Shown here one piece after another: positions 1 through 11,000 of a DNA stretch of 19,407 nucleotides. Under the pieces are notes generated by a model that saw only the letters and a list, made by a program, of their open reading frames with translations, searched no databases and was not told the origin of the DNA. Position 1 is the stretch's first letter. Each line of letters begins with the position of its first letter. The stretch is taken from contig MU624874.1 in NCBI GenBank assembly GCA_025349905.2, forward strand, positions 1 to 19,407, given 5' to 3'. A program made the position numbers and the translations under genes. This stretch comes from Blastocladiella britannica. Taxonomy: Eukaryota; Blastocladiomycota; Blastocladiomycetes; Blastocladiales; Blastocladiaceae.

Positions 1-54
1 TTTGGAGTATACCACCATTTCTTATAGGAAGAAAAAGGACAGGTGTATTTAACA
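1..54. other. 3' flank of UFD2, nothing identified
   Basis: AT-rich sequence past the UFD2 stop codon. No canonical AATAAA on the minus strand and no gene I can support on either strand. Confidence 0.4.
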
Positions 55-3000
55 TTAGCGAGCTCGGCGGGCATTTGCCTTGAATGCCTCGATCTGGGCC
101 TTGAGATCCGTGTCTACTCAATTAATGTCAGTCTCGTTCAAAAGCACCCTCAATGAAAAAGGAAAAAAAGGCAACGTACTTGGAATAACATCCTCAATCT
201 TGAGCTCCTCGCGGTTAAAGGGATCGCGCTTCTCGCCCAGCAAGTGCGTGACAATCGTGCTGCGATCCACCGTGACACCCGACGTGGGCAGCGTTACCGG
301 GTCCTCCATGAGCACGCACATGAGTGGATCTAGGCATCCAAAAGTCAGTATCACCCGCCAGCTGAAATAAAATATGAAGGTACCCATGAAGTCGTCCGGG
401 ATTTCGCCAAGATCCTCCTCCTCCTGGGCCTCGGCCAGAATCGCGGACTCGACGCGACCCACGAATGCTGCCAGTTCGTCAATCTCGGCCGACGATCGCA
501 GACCCGTGACCTGCATGACCCCCGCGGCCTTTTGGAACCATTCTTTCCGGTACGACCGCTCGTCGCGGGCGACTGCGCGCGCAAAGTCCTCGAACGGCGC
601 CAGGTGCAGGTACACTTCGACCAGGCTCGACAGCAGCTTGGTCGGGCGGAAATGGTACTTTTCCTTGTCCTTGACCTTCAAGTCGGCGCACTTGGGCCCG
701 ACCAGGTACGACAGGTTGTAGTCCAGCATGGCCGCCAGCCGGTCAATGATTTCAGCCGTCAGGAACGGGTGCGGGATCTCCTTGGACACATACCCGAACG
801 TCTCGAGCGTTTGCTCGGCCAGCTGCATGTACGATGTGGCCTGGCGCTCGGCCATTTCGAGCGCGTCCTCGCGCTCTTTACGCCGCTGGTCCGCCGTCGA
901 TGCCCATTCGGGGCTCGCCATCTCGGCTTGGATCGCATATATCTCGGTCAGCTTGGACAGGCCCTCGTCCAGCAGGTACCGAATGTCGCTCATCATGAGG
1001 TTTACAAAGCGCACAAACACGGCCTCGCTGTTTTGGTTGTTAGTTCTCGTTGTAGCACTCGCAACTACTAAAGAAAACACACCTCGACACTTCTCGAACC
1101 CGGTTCCGGTGGACGGGGAACTCCCAAATGGACTTGAGCAGGTGCTGAATATTGTAGCGAATGTTGAACTTGTCGTAAAACTGCGAGTGGGCACCCGTGA
1201 TCTCTACGTCCACGTAGAGGCGCATCAAGCTGGGGACCAGGTACACCATGCTGGCCGGGTGGTTGGAGAGCGGAATCATGAGCTGCTCGTGGTAGGACAT
1301 GAAGAAAAACACCTCGGCGAGCTTGGATTTGAGGTATGGGTTCTTGGCAAACTCGGGGTTCATCAGGATCACCAGGTACAGCTCAATGACCACGTCCACC
1401 TGGGACGCATCAAAGAGCAGGCGATCAAATCTGCCATTTGAAAAGGTGAGTTAAAAAGATGAACAACAGAACAAATAAAACTACAAACCGCAAAACATAG
1501 ATCAAATAATCAATGATATCCTCGATAAAGTGCTCGGGGAGATGCTGAAAGGCCGGGCTCTCGTGTGCAAGCGGAAGGTGCAGCGGCTGCCGGTATGGCG
1601 ACTGGATTCCATTATCGGACGTCAAGATCCGCAGCTGCCAGGTCGCCGACAGACTAAAGAACCGCATCGAAGTCTCGATCAGCTCGGGGTCCTGCAAGTG
1701 CGCCTCCATCGAATACCGGGCACCAATCATGGCATTGACCTGGCGCTTCAGGTTAACCACGCCCGCCTCAGCCATGGCCTGGGTGCGCTTGCCGCGGTGG
1801 TTCTCAAGATCCGCCTGCGCCGCGGCCAGCTCTTCCTGGCGCTCCTTGAGCGCCTTGGAGTACTGCTTGTGGTACGTGACATTGCGAACCATGCCCGTGT
1901 GCATCCAGCCCAGCGCCAGGTACACGCAGTCGGAAATAAAGTTGGGCGGCGCAACGGATGCCGGATCCGTGCCGGCAGGAAGCGCAAAGTACCGAGCCGT
2001 GTGGATCTCGTCGGCATTCATCTTGGTCAGGCCCGAGACGTCGTACTTGGCTTTTGGGTTCTTGAAGTAGTCCTTGTCAATCAGGCCCACCTTGAGAAAG
2101 GGGGGCAGCATCACGGGGTCGCAGGCACGGAGCAGGGCAACCGTAATGTTGTGCACAAACCCAAATGTACCGGACGAGTCGGGCTGGATGTAGGTTCCGT
2201 TGCGGCGCTCATTGAGCTTGAGCATGGCCCCAATCCATGCCAAAGTGCGCTCGCGCAGCACGGGTGACGACCGCACGATCTTGCCGAAAAGCATGTGCAG
2301 CGAGCCAATGTAGTGCTGGACCGCAAGGCGCAGTGAGCGGACGCCTGATCCAAGGTCGGTCGGCGACCGATCCATAGCATCGCCAAAATAGCTCGTGATG
2401 ACCCCCATATCGTCGAATCCGAATCCAGATACGTGGAAAAAGGGGCCAAGGAAGGTTTCCACCTCGGCCACTTTGGGCAATGCACCAGGAGCGGGCATGA
2501 AGTTTGGAAGGTTTGCAATCTATTGTTCTTCTTTGTTATTGTGAATCCTATGGAGTCGAAAGTATAATCGATACAAACCAAAGCAGGGACGCGCTGGAGT
2601 TCGAGCAGGTTGCCAAGGACCAAGAGTAATTCGCCCGGGTTCTGATCGAGCTTTCGCGACCGCATCGCGACCGAGAGAGATTGCAAGATCGGGTACAGGA
2701 TCTATAATTAATCCACAAGTTGAGTAGGGGTCGCACCAGGGAAAGATGGACCATGTAGATACCTGATCGCACGAATAGTCATCGGCGTACCGCGCCACCA
2801 ACTCGTTCAGCACCAAATAGGACACGGAGCCCTTGATAATCCCGTCCATGATCTCGGAGGCGGCGGCGGCAATGCAGTGATCGGGCTGCGGGAACATGTC
2901 GGGCATCATCAGAGCAATGCCAATGTAGTTGACGATCAGCGCACGCGCTTCCTCCACAGTCGCCAGACGCTGGGGCAGGTCTGCGGCGCGATACTTTGCC

Positions 3001-3571
3001 TGCAGGTTGTTCGAGATTTCGGCGCAGCGGTCGCGGGCACCCAGCAGGTAGTGGATGGTGCCGGTGGTGCCATTTGCATGGGCCGGGAGAGACAGGTACG
3101 TGACGAGCACGCGCTCCAGAAGCGACGGCGTAAAGAGCGGGACGCCCGTCGTCGAGTGGAAGTGGACTGGTTCAATGTATTTGTGAGCGATGCAGGTATA
3201 TGATAAAGTATGACACGTACGCTCGGGATTGCCGCGCTCAGAGGCAATCTCTTGCGACAACTCTGGGATGGCGCGAGGGTCCGCGGGCTGTGTCAAATCA
3301 ATCATATGTGAGCAAGCCAATTTACAGATAAATATGAAAAAAAAAAAAAAAAGCGCGTACGTCAAGGGACACCTGGAAGACCTTGGTGAGGGCAATGCTC
3401 TGCCATTCCTGGATGGGCTTGGCGGCCTGGGGGTGAATGGTTGTGTGTGTGAGTCGTTCTTCTCCATATTGGCGATCGATCAAGGCTCTCCAGCAAAAAT
3501 GAAAAACGCACCGAGCCGGGCAGCGAAGACGACGATCCGCTGGCAGAGGTCGTGGGCGGGTCAACGTCCAT
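55..3571 (-). CDS. UFD2: Ubiquitin conjugation factor E4, Ufd2/UBE4 family
   Basis: This is a U-box E4 ligase that lengthens ubiquitin chains on substrates handed over by Cdc48/p97, including ERAD clients. I assembled ten exons on the minus strand: 3571-3512, 3426-3361, 3287-3221, 3166-2763, 2701-2579, 2519-1489, 1430-1083, 1027-384, 329-180 and 113-55. All phases join, giving 983 residues, near the family norm (about 960-1000 in fungi). The N-terminal armadillo-like Ufd2 core spans most of the protein; recognisable signatures include [29 protein letters not shown] and [16 protein letters not shown] text followed by [17 protein letters not shown]. The U-box is at about residues 911-983: [34 protein letters not shown]. 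The start at 3571 gives an acidic and Ser/Pro-rich N-terminus (MDVDPPTTS) spliced to the conserved [17 protein letters not shown] segment. Acceptors are all CAG or TAG. Family identity is essentially certain. Exon edges are inferred from homology and splice motifs; the least certain is the 54-nt intron at 330-383. Confidence 0.95.
330..383 (-). other. 54-nt intron inside the UFD2 U-box
   Basis: Minus-strand intron with donor GTACCT after position 384 and acceptor CCTAG before 329. A CTGAC branch-type motif lies upstream of the acceptor. Removing it joins DDFM to DPLM, the normal start of a Ufd2 U-box. The 54 nt contain no stop codon and keep the frame, so the unspliced message would also be translatable. 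Confidence 0.85.
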
Positions 3572-3661
3572 TGTTTTTTTTCTTTTTTTTTTTCGGGTTG
3601 GTTGGTTGGCGGATGGCTGTGGAAGAGTGTTCCCTTCAATCGAAACGCAACGGCAAAAGCA
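3572..3661. promoter_or_regulatory. 90-bp divergent promoter between UFD2 and ZW10
   Basis: Only 90 bp separate the UFD2 start codon (minus) from the proposed ZW10 start codon (plus). The gap holds two long plus-strand T runs split by one C, then a short GGTT tandem run (about 3596-3609). I see no clear TATA box. A shared bidirectional promoter follows from the arrangement; it has no direct motif support beyond the poly(dA:dT) tract, which commonly excludes nucleosomes. Confidence 0.5.
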
Positions 3662-6499
3662 ATGCTGCCAACGCCGACTGCAACAAAGTCCTCGTACGGT
3701 GATGGCTCGACAACAAGGCGCTCACGCCCGTCTCTTGCCTCGCGCCGCGAGTCCATCTCGGCGCGTCATGGCGCGCTCTTGTTTCCCTCCTCGACTGGCA
3801 GCTCGCCCAACAATCATGGTTTTGGTCCTGGTCTTGGTCCTGGTCCAGGTATCGGTCATGGCCAGAGCCACGGCAGCAATAACAGCAGCAGTAGCAGTAT
3901 GAGCAATGGTGACTACACCAGTAGAAATGGCAGCCGCTCGCACGCGCGCCTGGATGCAGCGCGTTCCGCCCTGGACGACCTTCGCAACGCGTGCCAGCGG
4001 ATCGTGTACGCCCACCACGCCGACCACGCCGCGTCGCTCGCACCGCCAACCCGCGACCTAGTGCGCGAATCCGAGGCGCTGCTCGACCAAGTGGACGTCA
4101 TTGGTGCTGGCGCCGATCCGGCAACGGCTGCTGCCGCAACGTCTCTGGCCGACACGTTTGCGCGGCCTCTAGCCCGAGCCATTGATGCGCACCACGCAGT
4201 GCTGGATTTCGAGGACACGCTTGCGCTGACCCCGTCGGCACTCGACAAGTGCGCGACTGCTGCGCACGCGGCTGCAGCCAAGCTTGGCGACGCGCAGGCC
4301 GACAGTGGTACAGCAGGAGCCTTTGACGCGCCGATCCTGGCACTGCTGGTAGACCAGTGCGCGGCTTTGCGGTCTCAGCTCGAAGTACGCATAAATGACT
4401 GCGTGCGCGGCGCCGTGGTGGTCGAGGAACGCACCACGGTGCGCGGCAGCACCGTGCACACCATTCGCACATTGACCGTGCATCGCTTGGTGCCACCACA
4501 GGCGTCACGCATTGCTCTTACCGCAGGCCGGAAACCACCAGCTACACAGCAGCAGCACCACCGGAATGACTTGTTTGCCGCCGAACTCCTCGCCTGGGTC
4601 GCTGCGGCCGCCGACACGGCCGAGCCGTGCGACTTGTTTGTTGCTCTGCGCGCTGCCAGCATTCTCGACACGCTGTTCGCAGTGGCGGCGACGATCGTCG
4701 ATACCATCTTTGCGCAATTCCTGCTACCAACGCTGGACCCACCCGACGAGGCGTTCGCCCACCACTACACGCTGTCCACCACGGCGCCACCGCACAGCGA
4801 TGCGTCCACGCTGACCGTCACCCAGTCGCCCGGCTCTCCCGACTCACGCGCGACCGCCTGGATCGAGGCGCTCGACCGCGTGGCGGTGGTGTGCGACTTT
4901 GTCACTGCGTACCTGATCTTGCCCGTCGATGACGCCGCCGACGCCATGGCCGACAGCTGGCACGCGGCGGTCTCGGCCACGCTCGCGCCGCGGTTGCCAC
5001 CGCTCGTGCTCGACACGGTGCTTGCCAGCGCCGTTCCGGACGACGCAAGGGATCTCGGCGCATTTGCAACTGCCGTGGCCACGCATCTGCACGGATTTGT
5101 TGCGCGGATCCAGGCCGCTGAGCTCGCGGGAGCCGGCGCTCCGGGCGACCCCGACGGAATCGTGGTCACCGACCTGCTGGCGGGTCCCGCGGCGGTGGTT
5201 CCAAGGTTCGTGCGCGCTCGTCGTGCAGCCGTGCTTTCGGCAGCTGCGGCGGCACTGAGTGAAGGCGATGCGACCGCGGCCGCCGTGCGCGCAGTCATCA
5301 ATCCAGAGCTGGCGGCCATCATTGGCAACGGCAGCGCTGGTAAGGGAAAAGGGCTGGCCGGGACAAAGCCGGCAGGCAAGGCGGGCGGTGGGGGACTAGC
5401 GGCCGCTCACGCCGCCGACACTGCATCGGTGGTGTCTCTCCAGCACTCGCCCGAGTACTTGGTCTCTGCCGGTACGCTTGCGCTGGTGGAAATGATGGCG
5501 CAGCTGCTGGAACCCGAGTCGCTGGCGGCAACGGCTGCGGTCACCGCTGGTGCTGCCGATGCCACCGCGGCAGTGGTGGCGGCGGTCGAGCACGTGCGCG
5601 ATATCCTGTACCTGTGGCTAGCGACCGTTCCTCCACGCGCACTGCTGACTCCAGGGGGTGCGGGGTCTATGCGTCATGGCCAGCGGCAGCGGCGGCGCCG
5701 ACCGGGAGGGTCACAAACCGCCAGCGCCGTCTCGACTGCGCGCCGCGCGGCTCTGGCCCGCAACGACGCCGATCTAATGGTGCACCATCTGCTCACGGTC
5801 CCGCACACGGTGCGCAAGTCGGCTGCTCCTGCGTCGTACGGAGACGAAGAAACGCCTGCCGATCTGGTGGCGTGCGTGAGCGTGGTCGTAGATCTGGTCC
5901 CGATGGTCCGCCGGGCAGGAACTGACGTGTTCCTTGCCGCGCTGGTTCGTTTTTTTCCCTCTTTTTTTGACATTTGGGCGGGGTTCCTCACAACACTTGG
6001 TTTTTAGCAAGAGGAGCAGCTCAAGATTGCCGATATGGTCAAGGCCTTGCCTCCATTACATGATCTTGGCAACTCGGAAGACGCGCTCGAGGACGTGCAA
6101 GCGTCGATCGACGAGATCCGTCTTGTCTTGGGCGAGCTCGATGCGGCATGGCGAGGATGTCTACCCGCCGACGTGTTTGGCGAGGCCATGGACCGCGTTC
6201 GCGAGGTGTTTTGTGGGTCGGTTGCCGACGCCGTGCTGGCCATGGAACACATCTCGCGCCCGGCCGCACGCACGCTCAGTTACATTCTGTCCGAGTCGGT
6301 GTTGTCGGGAGGAGAATTCGGGTCTGCTGCCCCTGCTGCTGTGAAGGGCGGGTCTACCGCCGCAGAACTCAAGATCCAGGAGATTGTGATGATCCTGGAC
6401 GCCAACTCGCGCGCGGATGGTATCCGTGCATCAGAGCGGGCACGCGGACTGACCAAAGACGAGGTTCAACTCCTTGTGCAGCGGAGGCTTTGGGATTGA
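3662..6499 (+). CDS. ZW10: ZW10/Dsl1-family ER tethering (NRZ) subunit
   Basis: Two exons, 3662-5944 and 6008-6499, joined in phase 0 over a 63-nt intron (donor GTTCGT, acceptor TTTTTAG), giving 924 residues. The protein is mostly helical and very alanine-rich. The call rests on the C-terminal half: LARNDADLMVHHLLTVP near residues 698-714 resembles the ZW10 'ND..yiaHHLLtL' segment. Exon 2 (from residue 762) has an LGELDAAWRGCLP block, an 'AME.IS' block, and a terminal KIQEIVMILDA...LTKDEVQLLVQ stretch like the ZW10 end (F.el...L.aS...EEV..LI). Known ZW10 acts in the NRZ/Dsl1 tether for Golgi-to-ER vesicles, and in animals also at kinetochores. I chose the ATG at 3662 because no earlier in-frame ATG exists. 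A second ATG at 3899 would drop a Ser/Gly-rich leader containing a GFGPGLGPGPGIG repeat. The N-terminal half is too diverged for me to assign. Another helical tethering-complex subunit is the main alternative. Confidence 0.68.
5945..6007 (+). other. ZW10 intron, 63 nt
   Basis: Donor GTTCGT, T-rich body, a CTCAC branch-type motif, and acceptor TTTTTAG. Without splicing, the reading frame stops at the acceptor itself (TAG at 6005-6007). Splicing links ...LAAL to QEEQLKIADMV in frame. Confidence 0.85.
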
Positions 6500-6517
6500 A
6501 AAAAGAGAAAAAAAAAA

Positions 6518-7991
6518 TCAATATTGGAACAAATCCCACATGGGCGCAGCCTCGGGCTCGAGTTGATCGTCGTCGCCGGCATTGGCGCTGCTGCTCCCAC
6601 CATCGGCACCGGTTTGTGGTGGATTGCCGGTGCTCTTTTTGGCCTCGGCGTCAATCATGGACTGAAGGCGCTCCTCAATCTGCCTGGCCAGCCGCTTCAG
6701 CAACTCGACGCGGTCTCCCGTGACTGCCGGGTCACCGAACGCAACCACAGTATCGAAAAGGCCAGCTTCGTCGACGTGACCACCATCGCCTTCCGTCGGG
6801 TCGTGGTGCAATGGATCCGCTGCTGCTGCCGCCGCCTTCTTCTCCGCCGCGAGCTTGGCGGCAGCACGCTCATTGAAAATGTACTGCATCCGTCGCAACT
6901 GGAACGAATTTTCGGGCTTCACCTCCACTGATGCGGCCTCGGTCTCGGCCGCGAGCTCGTCCTCTGGCCGCTCTTCCGCCGGCTGGTCTTTTGCAGTGTC
7001 GGGTGCGGGCTCCATGCCGGGAGGAGGTGGGGTGATTTGCCTGACCGAGTCCTGGAACGCGAGGGACCCAAACGGACCAAGACGGTTCCCAAAGTTGCCG
7101 GCGGCCATCGAGTCAATGTACCACTGGTCGCGTTCCAGATCGCCCGCGAGCACCGGGCGGCACCCAATCAGGTGCGTAGGCCGGGCTGTCGCGGAATGGA
7201 ACGCCGGTTCAGCGCACAGCCGCGGCGTGTGCAAGCTGAGCTGGTAGTTGCAGACCGAGACTTCGTTGACGATCGACATGCGCTCGATCCCGTCGTCGGT
7301 GGCGGTGGGCGAGCAGTGGTACTGCACCTCGATGGTGCGGAAACGGCCCGTCAGATCGCACTCGGTGCCGTTGCGGTACCGCACACTCACGTACCGTTTC
7401 CCACCGTGGGTCAGCAGCTCGGGGGGATCGGCAAACTGGTGGCGGCCCAGCACGTACTGCAGTGGCGGCGCCGCGTCGCCGAAATCGTGCAGCTGCACCA
7501 CGTGCTTTTCGTGGCAGTACCGGTACGCCCACCACCCTTGCTGAATCGACAGACAGCCGATGCGCTTGATGGGCTCCAGTAACGCCATGGCGGCCGAGAG
7601 AATGGCCGAGTCTGAGCGGGTGTCAGTCACCTCCGGACGTGGTTCTGTGGCCATACTTTTTGCATCTGCTTCCCCAGAGAGTCCAGTGGCTGAAAACGGG
7701 GCCGGCGGGCAGTAAAAGCGCAGTTGCGAGGGGGTGGTGTAAAAGTGGTCGGCGGGCAGCGATCGTGCCTCCTGTTGTCCGAGGTATTCAGTGCCAATTT
7801 CAGAGAATGCGTATGGTATGAATACACACCGCAGCCAGGACCGGATTGGCGTGCGAGAAGGCCAGGTCGTAGGCGGTGTTGGCGTAAAAGTCGGCCAGCG
7901 GGTCGAGGGCGGCGGCTGTCGCGGTCAGAGGGATCGTTGTGATCAGCACCAGCGCCGTGACAACCAGTACCATCATCATTTTTGCGGTCAT
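6518..7991 (-). CDS. OS9: OS-9/Yos9-type ER lectin (MRH domain)
   Basis: Lectin of ER-associated degradation that reads trimmed mannose glycans on misfolded proteins and passes them to the Hrd1 ligase. Two exons, 7991-7830 and 7771-6518, spliced in phase 0 over a 58-nt intron (donor GTGTGT, acceptor ACAACAG), giving 471 residues. Residues 1-27 are a signal peptide (hydrophobic VLVVTALVLI core, ending near ATAA). The MRH domain spans about 125-245. It has six cysteines (127, 140, 192, 207, 228, 240) and sugar-contact residues in the expected order: WW 134-135, Q147, R197 in GRFR, E224 and Y230. The segment before it (AYDLAFSH, then LRFYCPPA) matches the short conserved N-terminal region of the family. 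The C-terminal third is low-complexity and acidic. The chain ends in DLFQY with no HDEL/KDEL signal, unlike budding yeast Yos9, so retention would need a partner such as Hrd3. The other candidate, an Erlectin, usually has two MRH domains; only one is seen here. Confidence 0.93.
7772..7829 (-). other. OS-9 intron, 58 nt
   Basis: Minus-strand donor GTGTGT at 7829 and acceptor ACAACAG ending at 7772, phase 0. It joins the signal-peptide exon to the MRH exon. The signal-peptide frame closes at a stop codon if the intron is retained. Confidence 0.85.
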
Positions 7992-8062
7992 TGTGTGGTT
8001 GGTCCTGGGGCAAGAGGAGGTCTTTTAACGCAAAAATTACGCAGAATTCACTGAAGAAAAAA
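7992..8062. promoter_or_regulatory. 71-bp divergent promoter between OS-9 and SET3
   Basis: Start codons of OS-9 (minus) and SET3 (plus) lie 71 bp apart, so both 5' UTRs and any core promoter must fit in this space or overlap coding sequence. The SET3 start is preceded by GAAGAAAAAA, an A-rich leader. No TATA box is evident. Confidence 0.5.
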
Positions 8063-11000
8063 ATGAGCAGCGACGGCCACCTCGGCCACCACGGCCAGGG
8101 CGCCGCCTCGGCCTCTGACCCGCACTCTCACGGGCCTATTGGTCACCACCACCAGCTCCTGCACCAGCAACTTCAGTACCAGCACCAGCACCCTCAATCT
8201 CATGGTCATCCGCACGGTCATGGCCCACCCCCACCACCGCCGCCGCCGTTCCTCCCGCCCCCACCGCACGCCGTTGCACCCACCGCGGTCCCGCTGCCAC
8301 CGCTGCCGCCTGCCACCAATCCCACCAATCCGACTGGCAACACCGGTGCAACCTTCCGGTCTGCTTCTGGATCAGCCCTGGTCCTGCCTGGCGTACCACC
8401 GCCCCGTGCCGCCGCCGTGGCTGCCCGCAACGTGCCTCCATCCGCCCTCGGACTCTCTTCACGCCACGCCGGCTCGTCTTCCTCCTCGTCCACCAAATCT
8501 GGCGCCAAGCGCCAGCGCGGATCGGGCTCGAGCAGGGCTACTGCCGCCGCTGCTGCTGCATCTGCTGCTGCATCTGCGGGCGACGAAGAAGGCGGCCGTC
8601 CAGCCAAGCTGGCCAAGGTACGACCAACAGTCCTTTCCCCTTAATATTCATTGGATCCACTGACGGACCAACCACGCATACACACAGCACTCGCACTCGG
8701 GACCCCTGCCCACATCCACTGCCAGCGCTCCCGTGAGCACCGTCACTTCACCCATTCCGCACCATGGCCGTGGCCGCGGGAACGCTGCTGCCACCGCTGC
8801 TGCGTCGCGGGATCCGTCTCCGTTCCATTCCCGCCATGGCGGCGGCACCTTCTCAGGTGGAGACGACGATGACGGTGGCGGCGACGACGAGGGCCAGATT
8901 CGGTGCATCTGTGGGGACGCCGACGACGACGGATTCACCATCCAGTGCGACGGGTGCGAGGTCTGGCAGCACCTGATCTGCGTCGGGATTGCCCACGACA
9001 AGATCCCCGACAAGTACTTTTGCGAGCAGTGTCAGCCGCGGTCGCTCGATGTCCGACGCGCTATTGCTTTGCAGCGCGACCGTAAGCGCCGCGACGCAGA
9101 GACCGCACTGTTGTCGTCGGCGGGAGGGAAATCGTCATCTTCGGGGAGCGGTGGTGGCGGCAACGGTGGTGGTGGGAATGGTGGTGGCGGTGGTCGGGAA
9201 GGTGGCCGATCGTCGGCGTCGGCGTCGGCGCTGGGCTCGCCTGCCGTCGGGGCGGGCGATAATGCGTCAGGGTACTTTGATCCGTCGACCACCCTGGGTC
9301 CCGCTCTCACGGCTGCGGCGGCCCTTGCTGCTGCTGCGGCAGGGGTGTCGGCGGGTCCACACCATCATGGACACCCGTCCTCTGCGCCCGCCACGTCTGC
9401 GTCTGCCGCCATTGCCCTTGCTGCTGCCGCCGCGAGTGCCGGTATGGCTGCCTCCTCTGCCAGTGGCCTCATGGGGACTGCTGGTGGGGGCGGCAGCGCT
9501 CCTCCATCACTGGCTGGCCTGCCCACCGGTACTGCGCCCGCTGCTGCTCGCAATCGCAAGGGCCAAAGTTCGAGCTCGTCATCGCGCTCACGCAAGGACG
9601 GTGGCGCGGCAAAGTTGACGAGTGAAGCCAGCAGCAGTTCGTTGGACCGGAAGCGCGGCTCGGGCGCAAAGCGCGGCCCGAAACCACAACCACCCTCTGG
9701 CGCCACCACCCCTCTCATGTCGTCCAACAAACCCGGTGGACCTGCGCTCGACGGAGCAGCACTTCAGCTTCTGAGTGCTGCTGCTGCTGCAGCGCCGTTA
9801 CCCTCGTCGTCATCCACTCGGCTCATGCAGCAACCGCCAAGCGGCGGCCCAGTGGGTGCTACATATGCCTCGGCGGTGATGCTGGGTACGCGGGGGATGG
9901 GAGCCACCGCCGGTGGCGGGTCGGGGGCTCGGGGCCCCGTGTCTACCGCTGCGACAGCATCTGGCAGCGTTGAGGGAGACGACACTGAGGTGGAGGACGG
10001 CGGATCAGATGGGGGCGATGCCTCGATCGTATCGGTCGTGTCGGCGATCGCTGCAACCATGCTGGCCTCTTCCACGCTCGAGGGCTTGCGCGTTGGCCTG
10101 GATGCGTTTGTTGACCCACCTTACTCGCTCATCACGCCCGCTCCGTTCTCTGGTGCTGCGCCCTTGACTCCTGCAGCAGTTGCCCACGTCCTGGTCCAAT
10201 CGAAATCCAATGTCATGGTCTCTGGCGGCGCAGCCGTCTCTTGGGGCGATCGGGAGCCTGACGCATTTGCACCTCGCTCCCCTACCCCACAGGTGCAGGT
10301 TCGCTCCGCCGCGGTACCATGGACCGTCTTTCTCGTGGCGGCGCGCGGACCCAGCTCCAGGCTGTTTCCCTTCCCGTCCCCCTATGCGCTTCCACCCGCC
10401 CAGCAAGACTCGCCGCAGATTCGCCGGATTGCTGGTGGAGGGTCATCGTCTACACGTGGGCGTGGCATGGGCAATGCTGGTTCGTCTTTATATTTATTTA
10501 CATGTTTGTACCAGCACTCAATCTTTTAAAGAAACAGACAAGGTGTTTACCATTCGCGCCCAGTCCACTCAAGGCGTTTCCTTTCCGTCGCTGCTCCCCG
10601 GGATTGCCATCGATGCCCCGCCAACGGATCCGCTGACAGGTCCCAGCACCACCGTCGCGCGCGAGGCGATCTCCGCCGGAACCTCGGTTGCAGAGTGCAG
10701 CGGATGGCTCTACCCAGCGACCAATGCACCTCATCTCCCTACTCCCCACGCATTCCGCATTCCGGGACTGCCCCTGATCCTGGACACGAGCAAATCGTCC
10801 TTGCCGATCCGAGGTTGTCGGCGCGGATGCAAAGGAAACGTGCGGTTCACAACGCACGTCCGACCCGACGCACCGTTAACGCCGTCCATTCGACTGGTCA
10901 CCACCCGCGACGTGGCCGAGGACCAAGTGCTGGCGGTTGCGTGGACCAGCGAAGAGCTTTCGGCCCTCAGCCATTACAGACCCACCAACACCATGCCGTG

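Noticed and set aside
1530..2267. Plus-strand open frame of 245 codons, and others at 374-721, 532-1071 and 728-1441
   Set aside because: All are antisense to UFD2 exons and have compositional artefact sequences without domains.
3337..3352. Run of 16 A on the plus strand as a retroposed poly(A) tail
   Set aside because: It lies inside UFD2 intron 2, where on the coding strand it is simply a T-rich tract downstream of the donor; there is no target-site duplication or inserted copy.
3602..3661. Extension of ZW10 upstream to 3602
   Set aside because: The codon there is TTG, not ATG, and it lies in the GGTT repeat of the promoter. The first ATG in frame is at 3662.
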